Shown: positions 1 through 14,339 of the stretch, one piece after another
How positions within the stretch are numbered: position 1 is the stretch's first letter
Layout of the letters: every line of letters begins with the position of its first letter
Source of the DNA: Apostichopus japonicus
Lineage: Eukaryota; Echinodermata; Holothuroidea; Aspidochirotida; Stichopodidae
Reading direction: 5' to 3'
DNA: 64,000 nt
Assembly (NCBI RefSeq): GCF_037975245.1
Contig: NC_092583.1
Span: forward strand, 1,507,264 to 1,571,263
The notes under the pieces: model-generated
What the model saw: the letters and a program-made list of their open reading frames with translations, nothing else
Databases searched by the model: none
What the model was told of the DNA's origin: nothing
Made by a program: the position numbers and the translations under genes

Positions 1-274
1 CTACCAATATGGGTTGGTAGCCTAAGGAGGATTGTAGAGCATTTGTCACATATGGAGACAGGTAACCATTGTTTTGTTTTTTTGTAGACCATGTACGGAT
101 ACTCAAACCAAACAAGACTTTGGGGTGTCTGCACCTTACCTCCTGTCTCGTCACAACGATTGCACTACAATCTACTCGACCAATCCCTCTACTATGCGTA
201 TTTAATATTTCAGGACACTTCGAGACTTCACTTACTGAACTACTCTTCTGTTCTGATTTAAATTTTTTTTCCAG

Positions 275-791
275 CTTCATATGATGCGGTGAGCTGTGGC
301 GGGTCAGTTGCGAAAGGCCATCTCTCGTATGATACCATTCAGACGATGTTAAGGGCTGTAAAGCCAGGTATGCTATTTATCCTCGATCTTTTAACCCTCC
401 CTTCCTCCCCTCCCTCCCTCCCTCCCTCCGCCCGACAAAATTAAAATCGGGGGGGGGGGGGGTTATAGTCAGATTTAACATTGGAACTTTTCTTTTCTCT
501 CTTTTTGCATCGCTGTACTTATCACAATTCGTGTTTCATCGCATTAAATTTCATGGGTGGCCGGAACTATTTTTTCTTCTCATTGCAGGAGGCTACCTCA
601 TATTCAGCTGCGCCGGTTGGAACTTTCAGTTTGAAGAATTTTCACGCACTAAACTCGATGATTGTTTCTCCGAGTTGAAGAAAAGAGGACTTTGCGCCAC
701 TGTCGAGGAGAGGCCGTCTTTTCATATCGGGGAGGAGCCCGGCTTCATATTCATTCTTCGCCGCGGTGACGGGGTCTTAAACGGCCATTAA
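275..791 (+). CDS. METTL27-like methyltransferase, last two exons (gene continues left of the window)
   Basis: Two exons, 275-367 and 589-791, join in frame (intron after the first base of a Gly codon; tttccag acceptor, gtatgc donor, ttgcag acceptor) and end at TAA 789-791. The first exon reads VSCGGSVAKGHLSYD and ends in VKPG; the second begins GYLIFSCAGWNFQFEEF. This is the back half of a class I SAM-dependent methyltransferase fold: the strand-4 'YDAV..sG.l..GHLS' segment, then the 'lr.vKPGGy' turn and strand 5. That pattern resembles the METTL27 (WBSCR27) group; its substrate is unknown to me. The SAM-binding N-terminal half lies upstream of the window. The C-terminus, ending in a 'GF..ilrr' strand, has normal length for the family. 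I am fairly sure of the fold and less sure of the subfamily. Confidence 0.7.
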
Positions 792-3700
792 CTCATCCGT
801 GTGAAAACATACACATGTTTTTTTTTTTCTATGTTGCACAGAAATGTATTAGATATAGTTGTAGAACTGACTAGATAGCTGTTTTAGAAATAACTAGAAT
901 ATTATTCGTATCCGAATTTGTCATGAGAACCACTTGGTACCAAAAAGACAGAAAAAGGGAAGGTGGAAGACAACTTGTCGATAAGGTAAAACTATTTAAC
1001 AGAGATTTCCCAAAATTCAGCTTTTCAAATGGACATAGACCTTGCCGTCCACTACAGTAGTATCTGTCCTAAAAAAATCTGACAACGTTTCAGGGGGTTG
1101 GCGTAGGGCGGAGATGACCGGAAAATTATGATCTGCATTGAAAACGCATCGACCCTATAATGGTACTTCTTTTGTCCGACAAAGTGGAGAATGGAAATTG
1201 ACCCCAGCTGTTGTTCATGTATATTCATCGCTTTTGTTTCGATAGCTGTGCATACTGTTACAATTAGTTCGTTGTAAAAGTACCCTCCCCTTTCCCTCTT
1301 ATTCCAGGAAGTTGCATCACAGAAGGGGGGAGGGGGGAGGGGGAGGGTCTTTGATTTAATCTGTGCAAATGCTCTTCCAATAGGCTTTACTTAGGCTATG
1401 ATATGAGTTAACGCTGCATGCAACCCTATATATTTGGAATGTTTGCTTAGCTAACAAAGTTGATCGACACCATTATACAAAAAACAAAAAACAAAGACAT
1501 TTGCAGCTGAATTGCCCTGATGACATCTTCCATTCTACTGTTGCCAGATGCATTTATACAAGGGATCACTAAATTTGAAGAAAAAAAGAAAAGAAAAAGG
1601 CTCTTATCTTCGCGATATAAAATGCTATAAGGACTTGGTTGTCGCCTAAAGATTTTAGCCACAAGGATATCAGTTTAATGGCGCTCGTAATGTCGAATTA
1701 TAATGGTCACTAATCTCGAATCATTAAACAGTATTCCGTCTGTTTCCAAAATCTCAAAGACATTGAATTGTCTAATGTAACCATTCTTGAATGTATTGGC
1801 ATTAATCTGGAAAATCTTCCATATAAAAAAAAGTACTTATAAAAACTATATGTAGTTAGGTATATTCAGGACTAAAGTTGATGACGTAAGTTAACTGGAA
1901 GGTTAAAGGTAAAAGGTTAAAGGATGTTGAAGGTGATGATAGGGGTCTATGGCTCTTTCACATACTCTGCTTTTACCGTCCGTTCCAAAGTATTTCTCAC
2001 TAACGCCCTCTTAAAAATCTGGGCGTCTGGTCTTTTTTTTAGTTTTCTCTATTGTTTGTCTGAATTATGAATCCATGTGTTACATTTTATTGTTTTATTA
2101 ATTTCAGCGTCCGACGACACAAGTTTGCATCTTTGGCATTTGAAATCTGCTATCGCGAAAGTGGGAAACGTTCGACCCGCGGCAATTTGTCTTGCCCCCC
2201 CCCCCCCGCTGGTCAAAATTTCTTCGGCTAAAACCATATCAATGCTGCCCGCGGAAATTTATCATATCAAAGAATTGCTTTTATCCCACCACAAATCAAA
2301 TCGAAATGATGATTTTTACTGGATAACCGAAAAGAAAGACAGACAATATTTCAACTCTGTGAACTTAATAATTAGGACCGACCGACCGGCCTTCTGGTGA
2401 TATGATACTTCAACATATCACACATATGTATGTTTCTTATTCCACGCCCCCGGCCCCCTCTGACAAAGTACTCATCAATTTAGCGGCCACGGGGAGGGGT
2501 AGACCTCACATGACTATCTCGTGCTCAGCGTAACTTCTATTATTATTTCAGTGGTATTTTTGGAACTGATCACGTGCTCTCAGTGTGTAGTGATTCTTAC
2601 TATATCATAGTAAGGGGGGTGACGAATTTCGGACACACACAGATTCTATATTAGGTGACTTTAGGTACAAAAAGCAGCTTTTAATAACTCGGATTGAAAA
2701 AGAATGACAATGGGGACAAGAGTACATGCATGTTTGTGGGAGCGATTCTTTTGGTGGGTTGGGAAGGGGGAAGGGAGGCTTTAACCTAAAATACGGCCCG
2801 TTTTTATTTCATATCATATATGCATACCAATGTCAGGATGATTTCTAGCGCTGTATCCAAATATTTTAATTTTCTCAGGTGGCGCAAGTTCATTTTTTCG
2901 AAAAGCGTATTTTTTAGTTCATATTGCCATGCCGATATATATTCCAGGAAAGCTACGGTTTATATATATAAATATATATATTTTTTTTATAAAGGCAACG
3001 TAATGAAAAAAAAACAACACTCCGATATAGTTGTCGTTGCATGTTGTGTGTTCCATGTTTGCTTTTGGCGTGCTTTCGTGATACAAGTGTCCACAACGTA
3101 CCAGGGTGTATCTATAAAGGTTTGCTTCTGTTTGGGGTTATATGTGGTATACTTTTGTTGTTATAATACAATGCAGAAAACGGCGATGCAAACCTGTAAG
3201 TGACGAATTCTTACGTAAAAGTTAAATGTATTCAAATCATGAAGATCTTTTTATTTTAAACATTGAGATGTCGTATAGACAACCCTTGGCGAGGGTAACG
3301 TTTTCTGTGAGAATATAAATACAATGTGTTACAAGTAGACATACAGTGTCACTTAATTAACATAACAATGTCTAACTTAACATAGCAATGTTTAACTTAA
3401 CATAACAATGTCTAACTTAACATTGCAATGTCTAAGTTAACTGCGCTTTGTAACCACGCAGAGAGCTGTTATACCTATTTCACACTGTGACTTAGGCTTG
3501 TTAGTATATACTCTTATTAATACATAGGCCTAATACTTAGTGGCCCGCTCTCAATATGACGAAGAGAAGAAGTTTGTCCTTTTACAATCATTTGACTGAG
3601 TCTATTGACCAACTTTGAGGTCAAAACCGTTTGATGGGATATTCTGGTAGCAGAAAAAAACCCGTTTCACTATATTTTTTTGCCTTACTCTATGTATGGT

Positions 3701-5109
3701 TTAAATGGAGGGTTTGATTTGAAACTTAGTAGTGATTATTTTGTTCTTTTGTTTATTCTAATCATTTTAAAATGTCAATGAAATATCTTGTATGAATTAC
3801 TAATTTTCCTCGTTGGATCCAAAAAATCATTTGTTACATATAGTTAAGCAGACCAAAGACACGTTTTCAGCTCGATTGCCGTTACTAATGACAATAGTTG
3901 TTGTTGCCATGGAGATAAATTTATACGCTTTGAACCGATTGTTATCTTCACGATACACAATGTATATTATATGGATAGGTTTTGAACACAAGATGCAGAC
4001 CATTTCTAGAATTTCTGTTGAAAAACATCAGCTACCGTATAATGTCCCTTCGACTCAATGAAGATAATTAGCTCACAAAAATTAAGGGTAAATCTTAATT
4101 AAGTGTTTCATATAAAAACCGTCGAACCCGATGCCGAAATCTGAAGACTGCTGCATTTGCATATTTTTTTTTAATGGTTTTATGGTTTCATTACTCTAAC
4201 CGTCCGTTTTTGAAAGGTAGAATATAATTAATTGGTGACAAACAATTTGTGACCAAAAAACCGCAAATATACAGTGTGTGTTTTAATCTTTTTAGTGTTA
4301 AACGCATCATTTAGGGATCTATATTACTGTAGTAATATTGCTGTATTGACGACAATTTCCAAATCATCAAATAACCAAATAAAGACTAATCATTTACAGA
4401 AACCGAAGTTGTTCTTGTGTATTATGTTACTTCTCCAATCACACAAGTTTACTCTCTGCTTTTTTCATTATTTCCAAAACATCTTACGAGTTTCAGAATA
4501 TAGCTTTAATCTGAGTAGTTGCGGTTTACGCGGTGGCCGACAGCGGATGTGAAGGTAGTGTCGACTTATCCCAAAGACCAGTATACTTGCAAATATTCCT
4601 CCAACGAGACGTTTTTGTTTTTTTTTTAGCTCAAATTTTGTTTACCTGCATGGGTAACCTATATGGAGTAGCTTCCCTAAGAGCGAACTGGAAATATCGG
4701 AATGGAACGCAAAATCTCATATTAGCTTTCGGTTGTCGTACTTTCGACGAACATGAGAGAAACCTTATCAGAAAATCTCAGGCAAAAAGCCAAAGACTTA
4801 GGGAAAACAATAATAGCCCGGGTTAAGCATATACTTAACTCTCCACACGTAGTCTATATTAGGAAAACACGTGGTATTAGATAATGAGTGTTATGCTTCG
4901 CACAGACAAACGAGCAATACAGAAACTTCACGATCTCCCCCCCCCCCGTGGGGTTATATCGTCGATAATAATAATTCATTATATACTTGCAAAACGAGGT
5001 CCAAAAGCAGGCTACTACGCGTATGAACTGTGAAGCGCCTATAGTGTAGTTCTCTTACTTGTCCCTGTAACCTCTATTTGTACACGCATACACGCATGTT
5101 ACTATATAA
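792..5109. other. Intergenic stretch with no recognisable gene
   Basis: Between the methyltransferase stop and the 3' end of the first channel gene I see AT-rich unique sequence, short homopolymer runs (a C run near 2193, G/C runs near 450 and 1325) and one small tandem repeat at 3355-3440. Open frames at 2077-2400, 2820-3203 and 4533-4826 show no domain, no credible exon context and low-complexity stretches, so I do not call them. Confidence 0.5.
3355..3440. repeat. Tandem repeat, about 21 bp x 4
   Basis: Four diverged copies of a unit close to TAACATAACAATGTCTAACT run head to tail. No coding potential. Confidence 0.75.
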
Positions 5110-7250
5110 TTACATATCTAAGTGTATATTGTGACTGTCATTGTTCAGAAGCACTGGATTTGAGGACACAGAAGGCATGGTTGAACTTCCGGGGTAACTG
5201 ATGGATAGGCAACTGTCCTCCAGTCGGGCATTTCCATTATCACCTTGCGAAAAGATGTCTTTATTCTCAGCCTCGGTTACAATTATTGGTGAACCCCCCA
5301 GGGTTGGTAAAACCTGGCTTGATATCTCAGAGTTTCGTTCCATATTATCGAAGACATGCCGGAGATGTTCCAATATCTTTTCAGACATCGTTTGGAGGAA
5401 GTGGCCGTGATGGATATTGCTCTGCTTGTACAACCGTCCGATCAGATAGAGGTCGTTGGTGGATTTCATGAGTGCTCTGTACTCATTGCCGAATACCTCC
5501 GAGCCTAACGCCAGCTCTCTAGACAGGAAAGAATCCCAAAAGACTGGTCGTTTATCTCCGTTGTTCCCGCCTGATAATTTTCTAGCACAACGTCGGATTA
5601 CTCTAGAAAACCAGACTAAAGCGAAGCTCTGGAGGATTATATCCGTCGCATACGCGACAGTCAATGCGTAGACAGAGATGACAAATTCCATGGCGAACGA
5701 TACTGTACAAGTAACGTAACGTTGAGGTATCGTTCGGCACTGCAAGAGGTTATTAGCATCGTCGTGCAAGTCGCAAACGAACGACGAGAGGGAGAAAACG
5801 TCATGTTTAACATGTAGGACGACCAAGGCTCCGAAAAGGACAATGTCTATCAAGATGTCGAAGACTTTCCGCGTGACGTAGAGGTAATAAAGCCCTTTGC
5901 GTTTGGCCCGCTTTTCCACTTCCTCGAGACCAATCTTCTTCATGTTAGCCATCCAGGTTGTATACCGATTTATGACATTGAAAGCTGCTGCAGTTTGATG
6001 ATTGGCACTGCTTTCATTTTGCCGTTTGTTATGACCCTCGTACATCTCGACCGCCAACGATGCACCTCGCATTTCATGTTGAAACTCAGCAACTGTGGCT
6101 ACCCCGTTGACTCCTTTTCGGATGTCGGCCCCGCAAAATAACCGCCATAATGTTTGAGGAATGGCGCGAAGGACGACGAACAAGAACAGAAACCACAAGG
6201 AATACCGATACACAAAGAGCGATGGTATATATTTTGCTTCGTGCAGGTCGTCTCGCCAGTTGTTTTTGACGGCATTAGTGTTGCAAAAAACTTCACTTTG
6301 AGAACAGTTAATCTGAGAACAGTTCGTGCCCTTGGCTGCGTCTAAGCAGAATTCCGTGATGTACTTCTCTTGAGATGACGTAATAGAATACTCCTTGTCC
6401 GTATTTACGAAGCAACGTCCCAAAGATCTGTCGCCTGTTCGGGTTAAACAAACATTAAACAAAATGTTTTTCAACGGAAATAGAACTGTATATGAATGAA
6501 GGTTGCTGACAGTGTAAGCAGTGTGACACATATGTGACAGTGCAGGTAAAAGTAATAGGGGAAAACGCCCTCTTTGGTATCTTGTTGCCCGAACTTTGGA
6601 TATGGTGGATTGAATGTGACCTCCCCTGACCGGCCAAAACCCTCCCTCACTCCAGGGAGAAGTGGATCGCAGTATTTTCTGTAATTTTATCGTGGTAGAG
6701 TTGTCTTTTTATGAAGGGCTGGGGTTGGGGGTGTACACAAGCAGCCCCCCCCCCTCCCATGATCCGCACATGATATTGAATAAGTTTGACGAAAGTTTGC
6801 CGGATTCTATGCTTAGTGTATAGAAAAAGTGGCGCTATTGAAAAATAGAGCTCAGCGATGGTCGCTTTGACACGGCATGAAGAGCCTCGTTAAGCATTCC
6901 ATTTGATTTAAAACACACACTTGGCTGATCCCTAAACCGACAATCGTGTTGATACTTTTGGGCAGTCAATTTTGGCAAACGTTTTAACCCTACAGGGACA
7001 GAGATGTGGTGAACACAACCATGAAGCCGCCTTTATTTTAAACTTCAGAATTAAACAGGTTACCTTTACCTAATGTTGCCGTGATGACGTGCAATATGAA
7101 GAGACCAATAGGAAAGCCCTGTGTCATCCAGAAACCCATACTGTCTGCTGGCAGGTTTGTACTGACGGAGGACGATTTGAGAATTTCCCATCCTAAGGCA
7201 TCCTTCATACCCGGAAACATCTCGGCGATTAACTTAGGTGCTTTCTCCAT
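5110..7250 (-). CDS. Innexin/pannexin-like four-transmembrane channel protein, paralogue 1 (501 aa)
   Basis: Coding exons 7250-7070 (ATG to donor gtaaag) and 6434-5110 (acceptor gaacag, stop at 5110) join in phase 1 to give 501 aa. Topology read from the translation: an N-terminal tail; TM1 in exon 1 (GFPIGLFILHVITATL); a first extracellular loop with Cys68 and Cys90 plus further Cys and N-C-S glycosylation sites; TM2 at about 133-155, starting YRYSLWFLFLF; an intracellular loop with a basic helix; TM3 near 240-262; a second loop with CDL-x9-C-x9-C and RYVTC; TM4; and a cytosolic tail with NDLYLIGRLYKQS. This matches the innexin plan: a Y-x-x-W opening of TM2, two Cys-bearing loops, and 'CD....RY..qC' before TM4. 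If the assignment is right, it would form plasma-membrane hemichannels or gap junctions. It diverges strongly from innexins I know; another large-pore channel family is the main alternative. Its partner gene lies at 24153-26058 in opposite orientation. Confidence 0.6.
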
Positions 7251-7584
7251 TTTCCCGTGGTCTGAAGAGAAGACATTAAATTGTATAGCAATGTATAATC
7301 GGATTTATTGATTAGTTTTGAACAAAAATTAAAGGGTGATTTTAGGCACAAAATTAAATTTGATGCGTTACAGACCCTTTAAAACACATTTGGTAACAGT
7401 CCATTTCTTTATATTTATTCTATACCCCTAGTCTCAATTCTTGAGATGTGACACGTGAATAATAATTAAGCGGCTGGACTGCTTAGTCTAACACATGAAC
7501 TAACGGATCCAGCTTAACAAATCATTCTTCAATTGTGTTTACCTAGATAGAGTTCCCAGAATTATTTGGAACTCTTTCCAATTT

Positions 7585-7670
<86 letters not shown>

Positions 7671-8689
7671 TGAACTGCAGTGGCAATGGTGAGAATAGTT
7701 ACAGAATATTATTACAAGCCCAGTTATATTCTCATCCGTCTACCTGTTCGTCTGTATGTCTGTCCGTCGGATGGGGACGATTAAGAATGACATAATTAAT
7801 ATTTGATTTGTTGTAGACCTCTATAGAATACACGGAATCAGTCGAGGTGGCATTTACTAAACCAGTTTTGAAATTGCAGAAATGATCCTTGAAACATCTG
7901 GGGTGGTCACTTAAATTACAGTGACTGCATGGACTACTGTTTTTATAGTCATTTTAAAAAATTTAAAGAAATTTTGCTTTCCACCACTCTTATTTTCCAG
8001 TACCTATCCTGCTGTATAATTAGTTGAGGCTGTATATGTGAGTCTAGAATTCAACCTATCTTTATCCTTCAAGAAATGGCAATTCGTTCTGTTGTTGTTT
8101 TTTTCATTATAAAGATTATAAGTTATCATTCAACTCCACTTTTTTTTGTCAAAATGAACACCTTTTCAGTTTGTGATATACATCGTTATCACACTGCTTA
8201 TTATTATTATTTTTATTTTTATTTACCTCTCGGTACAAGCTACCTACTTCCTTCCATGTTTAATAGTTTCATTGTTGTAGATAATGAATGACACGTATTC
8301 GTAACTTACCCCTACATGTAATCAATTCACGATTCCACGTTTTAGACTCAACTTCCTCGCAACACAGTGTCCGTTTCCAAGCACCTTAAACTCTCGAATT
8401 CACCACCCGATATGTTATGAAATGTCTCTCACATATTACTTTCAAAAGTGCCCTTATAAACATCAGCTTATTGCAAATCGTCACTGTTTGCAAATCATCT
8501 GTGAATAACTGTTTTTTGGCTCTGTTTTAGCCTTTTTCACCCTATAAAGAACTGTGACCCCTTTATCATGTGTTTTGTCACTCTCTCTCTCTCTCTCTCG
8601 TTCGTTTTCTTGTCTCATTTTTAGAGTTATTTGTATTTTAAAATAAAATAAAACTCTTAGCAAACTGCTTAATAATAATAATAACAACT
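7251..8689. other. Upstream region of paralogue 1, without a gene
   Basis: AT-rich sequence upstream of the channel start codon, including a long (TA)n tract at 7588-7668. No exon or RNA gene is recognisable. Any promoter and 5' UTR of the minus-strand channel gene would lie here, but no motif is clear enough to call. Confidence 0.4.
7588..7668. repeat. (TA)n microsatellite, about 80 bp
   Basis: Uninterrupted TA dinucleotides read directly from the sequence. Confidence 0.95.
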
Positions 8690-9060
8690 AAGATTTATAA
8701 TGCGCTAATTATAAACAAAATAGTTGTCAAAAGCGCCATACATATAAATATGAATAGAAAGAAAAGCAAAAATAATAATGCAACGATGAAATATAATTAC
8801 AAATCAAATTGAAAAAATGTTTAGCATAGAGGTAGGTGTTTAGTTTAGATTTGAAAAGTGATTTATTAGGTATACATTTTAAATGGTTTGGGAGGGAATT
8901 CCACAATTTGGGACCAGAAACTGAAAAAGCACGGTTGGCATAAGTAACCCCATTGGTCCTAGGTTCAAGGAGGGTAATAAATTTTGACTGACGGGTGGCA
9001 CGCTTGTATTGCTTTACTCTTAGAAGTTCTGAAAGGTAGTTTGGAGCCTGTGTAGGAGAA
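8690..9060 (-). mobile_element. LINE 3' fragment (CR1/L2-like), 5'-truncated
   Basis: On the minus strand the frame encodes the C-terminal end of a non-LTR retrotransposon ORF2, with FSVSGPKLWNSLPNHLK followed by a Lys-rich KSKLNTYLYAKHFF tail. It then runs into a short 3' UTR with GCGC and a TTATTATTATTATTA tail (plus strand 8672-8690). This 'R.F....p.lWN.LP..lk' ending is typical of CR1/L2-clade elements. Only about 370 bp remains, so it cannot move itself. At its 5' side it abuts the Penelope-like fragment at 9061-9183; the two read through as one open frame, which looks like a fusion of repeat fragments. Confidence 0.7.
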
Positions 9061-9183
9061 TGTGTAAAAGTAAGTTGGCCTGACGTTTCGATCCTAGCAG
9101 GATCTTCTTCAAAGGCTAAATGACAAGTAACAGTAACAGACGGGACAAAAACACGCACAGAATACAAATACAGACGTATTTGT
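9061..9183 (-). mobile_element. Fragment of a dispersed repeat with a hairpin motif (possibly Penelope-like)
   Basis: The minus strand contains TTTGAAGAAGATCC-TGCTA-GGATCGAAACGTC, a perfect five-base-pair hairpin (GATCC/GGATC) between GAAGAA and GAAACG. It is preceded by a conserved TCTGTTACTGTTACTTGTCA segment. The same block recurs on the plus strand at about 40737-40916 and 45403-45590. The motif class is common in Penelope-like retroelements, but without a reverse transcriptase here the assignment is tentative. Confidence 0.5.
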
Positions 9184-10842
9184 ATTTTGCAAGATTCTTC
9201 AAGCTTTTTGTGGGGCATGTAACATATTGTACTGCAACTTGCAGTCTAGACCAACCACTGCCAGTCCTGCCTGGAGGTTACATACCTACCCTAACCACAG
9301 CCACCATCATAGCTTATCTATATTATGCCCATAAATGAGCTTATATAACAGATTGTTCTACTAGAGTACTATAAACAGACATACTGCATTATTGCTGTTG
9401 CATACGTCCAGAGCCTCAACAACTGGAAGATCCTGTCTCGTGTAACTTATTAATATATGATAGTTATTTATTAATTGTCTAACAAGTTTATAGGGCATCA
9501 CTCTTCAGTCTCTTGCTCTTTAAACTTTGCCATGTCCCCAGCTCTCCCCTCCCCCGCTCCCCAATTTGAAATCCTTAGTAATTCTCTGGGAATGTAATAA
9601 ATAACTTCCATGTTAAGACAGATTTCACCTGTACTCAATAGTTGGCGATTTCCTTACACCCACTTGACTAAGTATATATAACGCATTAGGTGTAGATTGC
9701 TATAAACAATTATTATTTGTCCATGTGGTTATGCGGTTGTAATATATAATTATTGGGCAGTAAATATATGAAAGATCCCTATAGTTGAGCTTATACGCTA
9801 TAACACAATCCCAGGGTGTAGTGAAATATCGTGATTCCTCACCCCTTCCACTTCGCCGCAAAATGAGAGCGCTGAAATTTCCCACCGTAATATTTTCCAC
9901 ATGCATTTATAGTCTAGTCGTGTCTCACCAGCTAGAGAGTTGTTATTATGGGTCTCACAACCTATTTTACAACAGTGGCGTCATATATCGTTTCAGTGAC
10001 ACTGTACAATGTAGCGATAGGCGTTTAAAATAGTGAAATTTATTAGAAACAAAGTAATTTACACACTTACCAGAAGTACCGTACGGTTACACGTCTAAGA
10101 ACTGCGGATTATTACAACATTAAAACTAACATTCGTGAATGTTAATATATATGATTTGGTCAACGAGTCTCTCCCTCTGTCTGTCTGTCTGTCGGTCTGT
10201 CTTGGTCACTGTATCATCCCACCAAGGAAAACAACACACCAATGCAAAAACACTTCTATTGAAACTACGAACCGAAGAGCAGTTTTCTGAGAAAACTGAA
10301 GTGTGGGTCTGTTTTTCGTTATTCCAGAATATATATATAGCGACTTGCATGGTTTTAAACTGTACGATGTAATGTCAGTATCACGTGCTTATATAGCTAT
10401 TGCAACCGATGGGGAATTCCAGCTTTCACTTCAAAACATCAAACGTAGGTGTGTGGGAAGTTGGAGTTGGACGCCCCATCCGGTTTCATGCTATAGCATA
10501 TATAGCTACACTAAATGTGGGAATTTAGATTGTTCTATATTTAAGGGCTCAATTTCGTCAAAATGATGATTACATATCAATTTGCGATGCATATAGTAAT
10601 GATGTAGTGATCACATCATAATAATGGCTGGAAATGATTCATGCAGGGCAAAAAAGAAGTGTTTCGGTTCTTTTGATAATACAAAGTATTTCAGGTCGAA
10701 ATAAGAAGACGCAAATTCTAGACACACAAAAATGAAGGTAAAATAATAGTAAAAAAATTAATAAAACAAGCCACACGTTGACTTCAGAGTACACTCTCGT
10801 CATATACGGAACTTTAAAACAATCAAATCGCATTTTGTAGGA
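9184..10842. other. No gene recognised
   Basis: AT-rich unique sequence with a short (CTGT)n run near 10180. Open frames here have no domains, no exon-like boundaries and no biased composition. Confidence 0.4.
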
Positions 10843-10849
10843 GAGAATT

Positions 10850-11395
10850 CAGACCCGGCAACTCTCCCGGTTTTACCGGGAGACTCCCGGTCTTTAACCG
10901 AATCTCCCGGCCTCCCGGTTTCATATTCTATTCTCCCGGTTTTTTAATGTTTCATCACTTGCGACATTTCTGAAAATAACCAACAATTAGTTCTATTCTT
11001 AGTAATTCCCCACAGAAACGCTGAACAGGAAAGGCTATTCAGTGTAGTTCGCAAGAACAAGACAGACAGTCGGTCAAGTCTCAAGCTTGATGGGACTCTA
11101 TCTAGAATACTAGGCATGAAGTCACAGTACCCAGAGTCCACTGTTTCTTGTTTCAAATGGAAGCCTACTAAAGAAACCCTGTAGAAAGCGAAGCGAGCTG
11201 CTGTAAACTACAACAAGAAACACTGATTAGATGATTCTCTCACTGTATTGCATAAGTAGACTATACTTATTTAGGAGTATTTATATCATTTCAGTTGAAA
11301 ATTACCAAGCTCCCTACTTTCCCCTTATTCTCCCTATTTTTGGCCCTGAAAAATGTTATTCTCCCTATTTTGGGGTCAAACAGGTTGACAGGTCT
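10850..11395 (+). mobile_element. hAT-like transposon remnant with transposase C-terminus
   Basis: A 546-bp element flanked by the direct repeat GAGAATT (10843-10849 and 11396-11402). The ends are weak inverted repeats (CAGACCCGGCAAC at left; the reverse complement of GTTGACAGGTCTG at right). Inside, frame-shifted plus-strand coding around 10995-11215 reads IPHRNAEQERLFSVVRKNK, then SLKLDGTLSRILGMK and CFKWKPTKETL before a stop. That is the C-terminal dimerisation region of hAT-type transposases ('NAe.eR.FS..r..kt...rs.l....l..ll..k'). The left end has a striking run of CTCCCGG/CCGGGAG motifs. It is an internally deleted, non-coding copy. Confidence 0.6.
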
Positions 11396-11402
11396 GAGAA
11401 TT

Positions 11403-12489
11403 TAATGCTGATAGTCGTAATCGATTAATCGCCAGTAGTCGCGATTACACTTTGGAAGTTCGATTAACCGCCTTCAAAACCTAAGCTGCGATTACTCGAC
11501 TACAATTAAGCTAGCACTACACATAATCTGCTATTGGAAAATAGCCTAAGCTATCAAAAACAACACTAAAGCAGTTTGTCAGCAAATATCGCAATAAGTA
11601 TACAGGTTCTCACAGTCACAGTGTGTTGTGTTAAAAATGGGCAAGCATCTGCTCCAGTTTGATTCATGCTTTTGCCTGTCAGTATAATACGCTTGTTATG
11701 AAGTGCAACATTCAGTCCTGGCAATGTTTAATCATTGCACATAATCGCAAGTTTAATCTTTTACGATTGCCAAAGTATTTGTCATTTCTTTAGACATGTT
11801 TACAATTACTTCATTACTGGCCTGGTTCATTTTTCTCGGACGTCTGCAGTGTGTCGATTGCGGTGGAGTTTCAATTCAATGTGCAAAATATGTCCCTGAT
11901 ATCGCGCTAGGCTAATGCCTACCCTAAAACATTGAACGTCCTTTTACAAAAGAAAAACTCGTGCGTACTAATCATCATACCGCTACAAGGTGTGAAAACC
12001 ATTGTTTGCATGTTTGCTTTCATTGGTGCTTGTAGCTGAAGTAGCCTCGTAGATTCATTTCAAAACTTTTTGATTGACTATAATGGATGATTTTAAGAAA
12101 CGTTGATTATTATGATTATTTCTTTTTGGAATGGGATTGAGAATGGTAGGGGTGAGGGTCTACACACCCACACCCCTTGGATCCGAGGGTGACATTATTT
12201 ATGGATGTGTTCCTTTAAATATCTTTAATGACCTGAATTTTACCTGATACCTTTCACTAACATTGAATTCATCAATTATTGGATTTTTTTCTCTCGTGTA
12301 GGTTTAAAGTGGTTCCCGTACATGGCTATGCATGAAATAATCTGCTAGGTATACCCTACAAAATTAGAGATCGCTGTTATGAAACTATTCAAAATACTGT
12401 TGCTGTCAGAGCAAAAAGGAAACAGACAAAAAAAGACCCCGTTGGAAATAATGTGACGCCATTATGAATAACGTAAGCAAGTTACTTAG
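11403..12489. other. No gene recognised
   Basis: AT-rich sequence between two transposon remnants; no coding or RNA feature is supported. Confidence 0.4.
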
Positions 12490-13428
<939 letters not shown>

Positions 13429-14339
13429 GCAATCAATACAAATAGCAAAGGATCAACACATACACAGGACAAACACAAAAATACACACTGAACGCTTAAC
13501 TACGTAGAGACTATAAAACCATACAAACTATTAAAACTGTATACAAACAAAAAGGGAACCCCCCCCCAAAAAAAAAACAACAACGATATAAAAAAAAATT
13601 AAAGAAAGAAGCAATAACTATAAAAGCCGTAATACGCCTAGTTGACACTAAAATAATATGATCTTTTAACAAGAATAACGTTGAAAAGGATTAGGTGAAA
13701 TACCTTCATGTTATTACTTTCCCTGCCAGCGACATGAAAGTTCAATGATTACCGTAAAGAGGATTTTAGCCAACCATTGTTTTTAATTTCCCCATATAGG
13801 TATAGCAATGAACATCCTCTTTCACTTTTTACCACCGAGCTATTGGAGCTTTCGATGCAGGATGTATGTAATCTAAGGTCGAATCATTTCCTTACAAGTT
13901 GACGGAGAGCCTATATTGCTTTTTTCTTCTTCTGAGAATCACGCTTTTCATAAAAAAAATATAAAACAATGGAAATTCAAATTTTAAGTGAAACACAGTT
14001 CAGTTTTGTTCATAAAAAAAACAACAGTAATTGGCACTAGAGTGAGTGTATAGACCTTATTATACACTAACTAATTATGATAAATATATAGTATATGAAA
14101 AACAAAACCAATGTCAGTGGCATTAATTGCATGTATCTTTTAAATTAATGGGCATGCATTTACAGTTTAATGAATGTTCATATTTTGTACTTGCTGCAGA
14201 GTGTACCATATACAGGGTTAATATTTATTTGTTTAGATATTGTAACTTAAATTGGGTTATTGATGGTCCTCTATTTAGCGGTTTTTCCCAGGACCTGGGA
14301 TGTGTCAAATTAGATTTTATCGTACAGAGGACTGGTGTA

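Noticed and set aside
2077-2400. 107-codon open frame after a possible ttcag acceptor
   Set aside because: It includes a C homopolymer read as poly-Pro, has no domain, and has no partner exons.
4533-4826. 97-codon plus-strand frame upstream of the channel gene 3' end
   Set aside because: No recognisable motif, no conserved context; likely chance.
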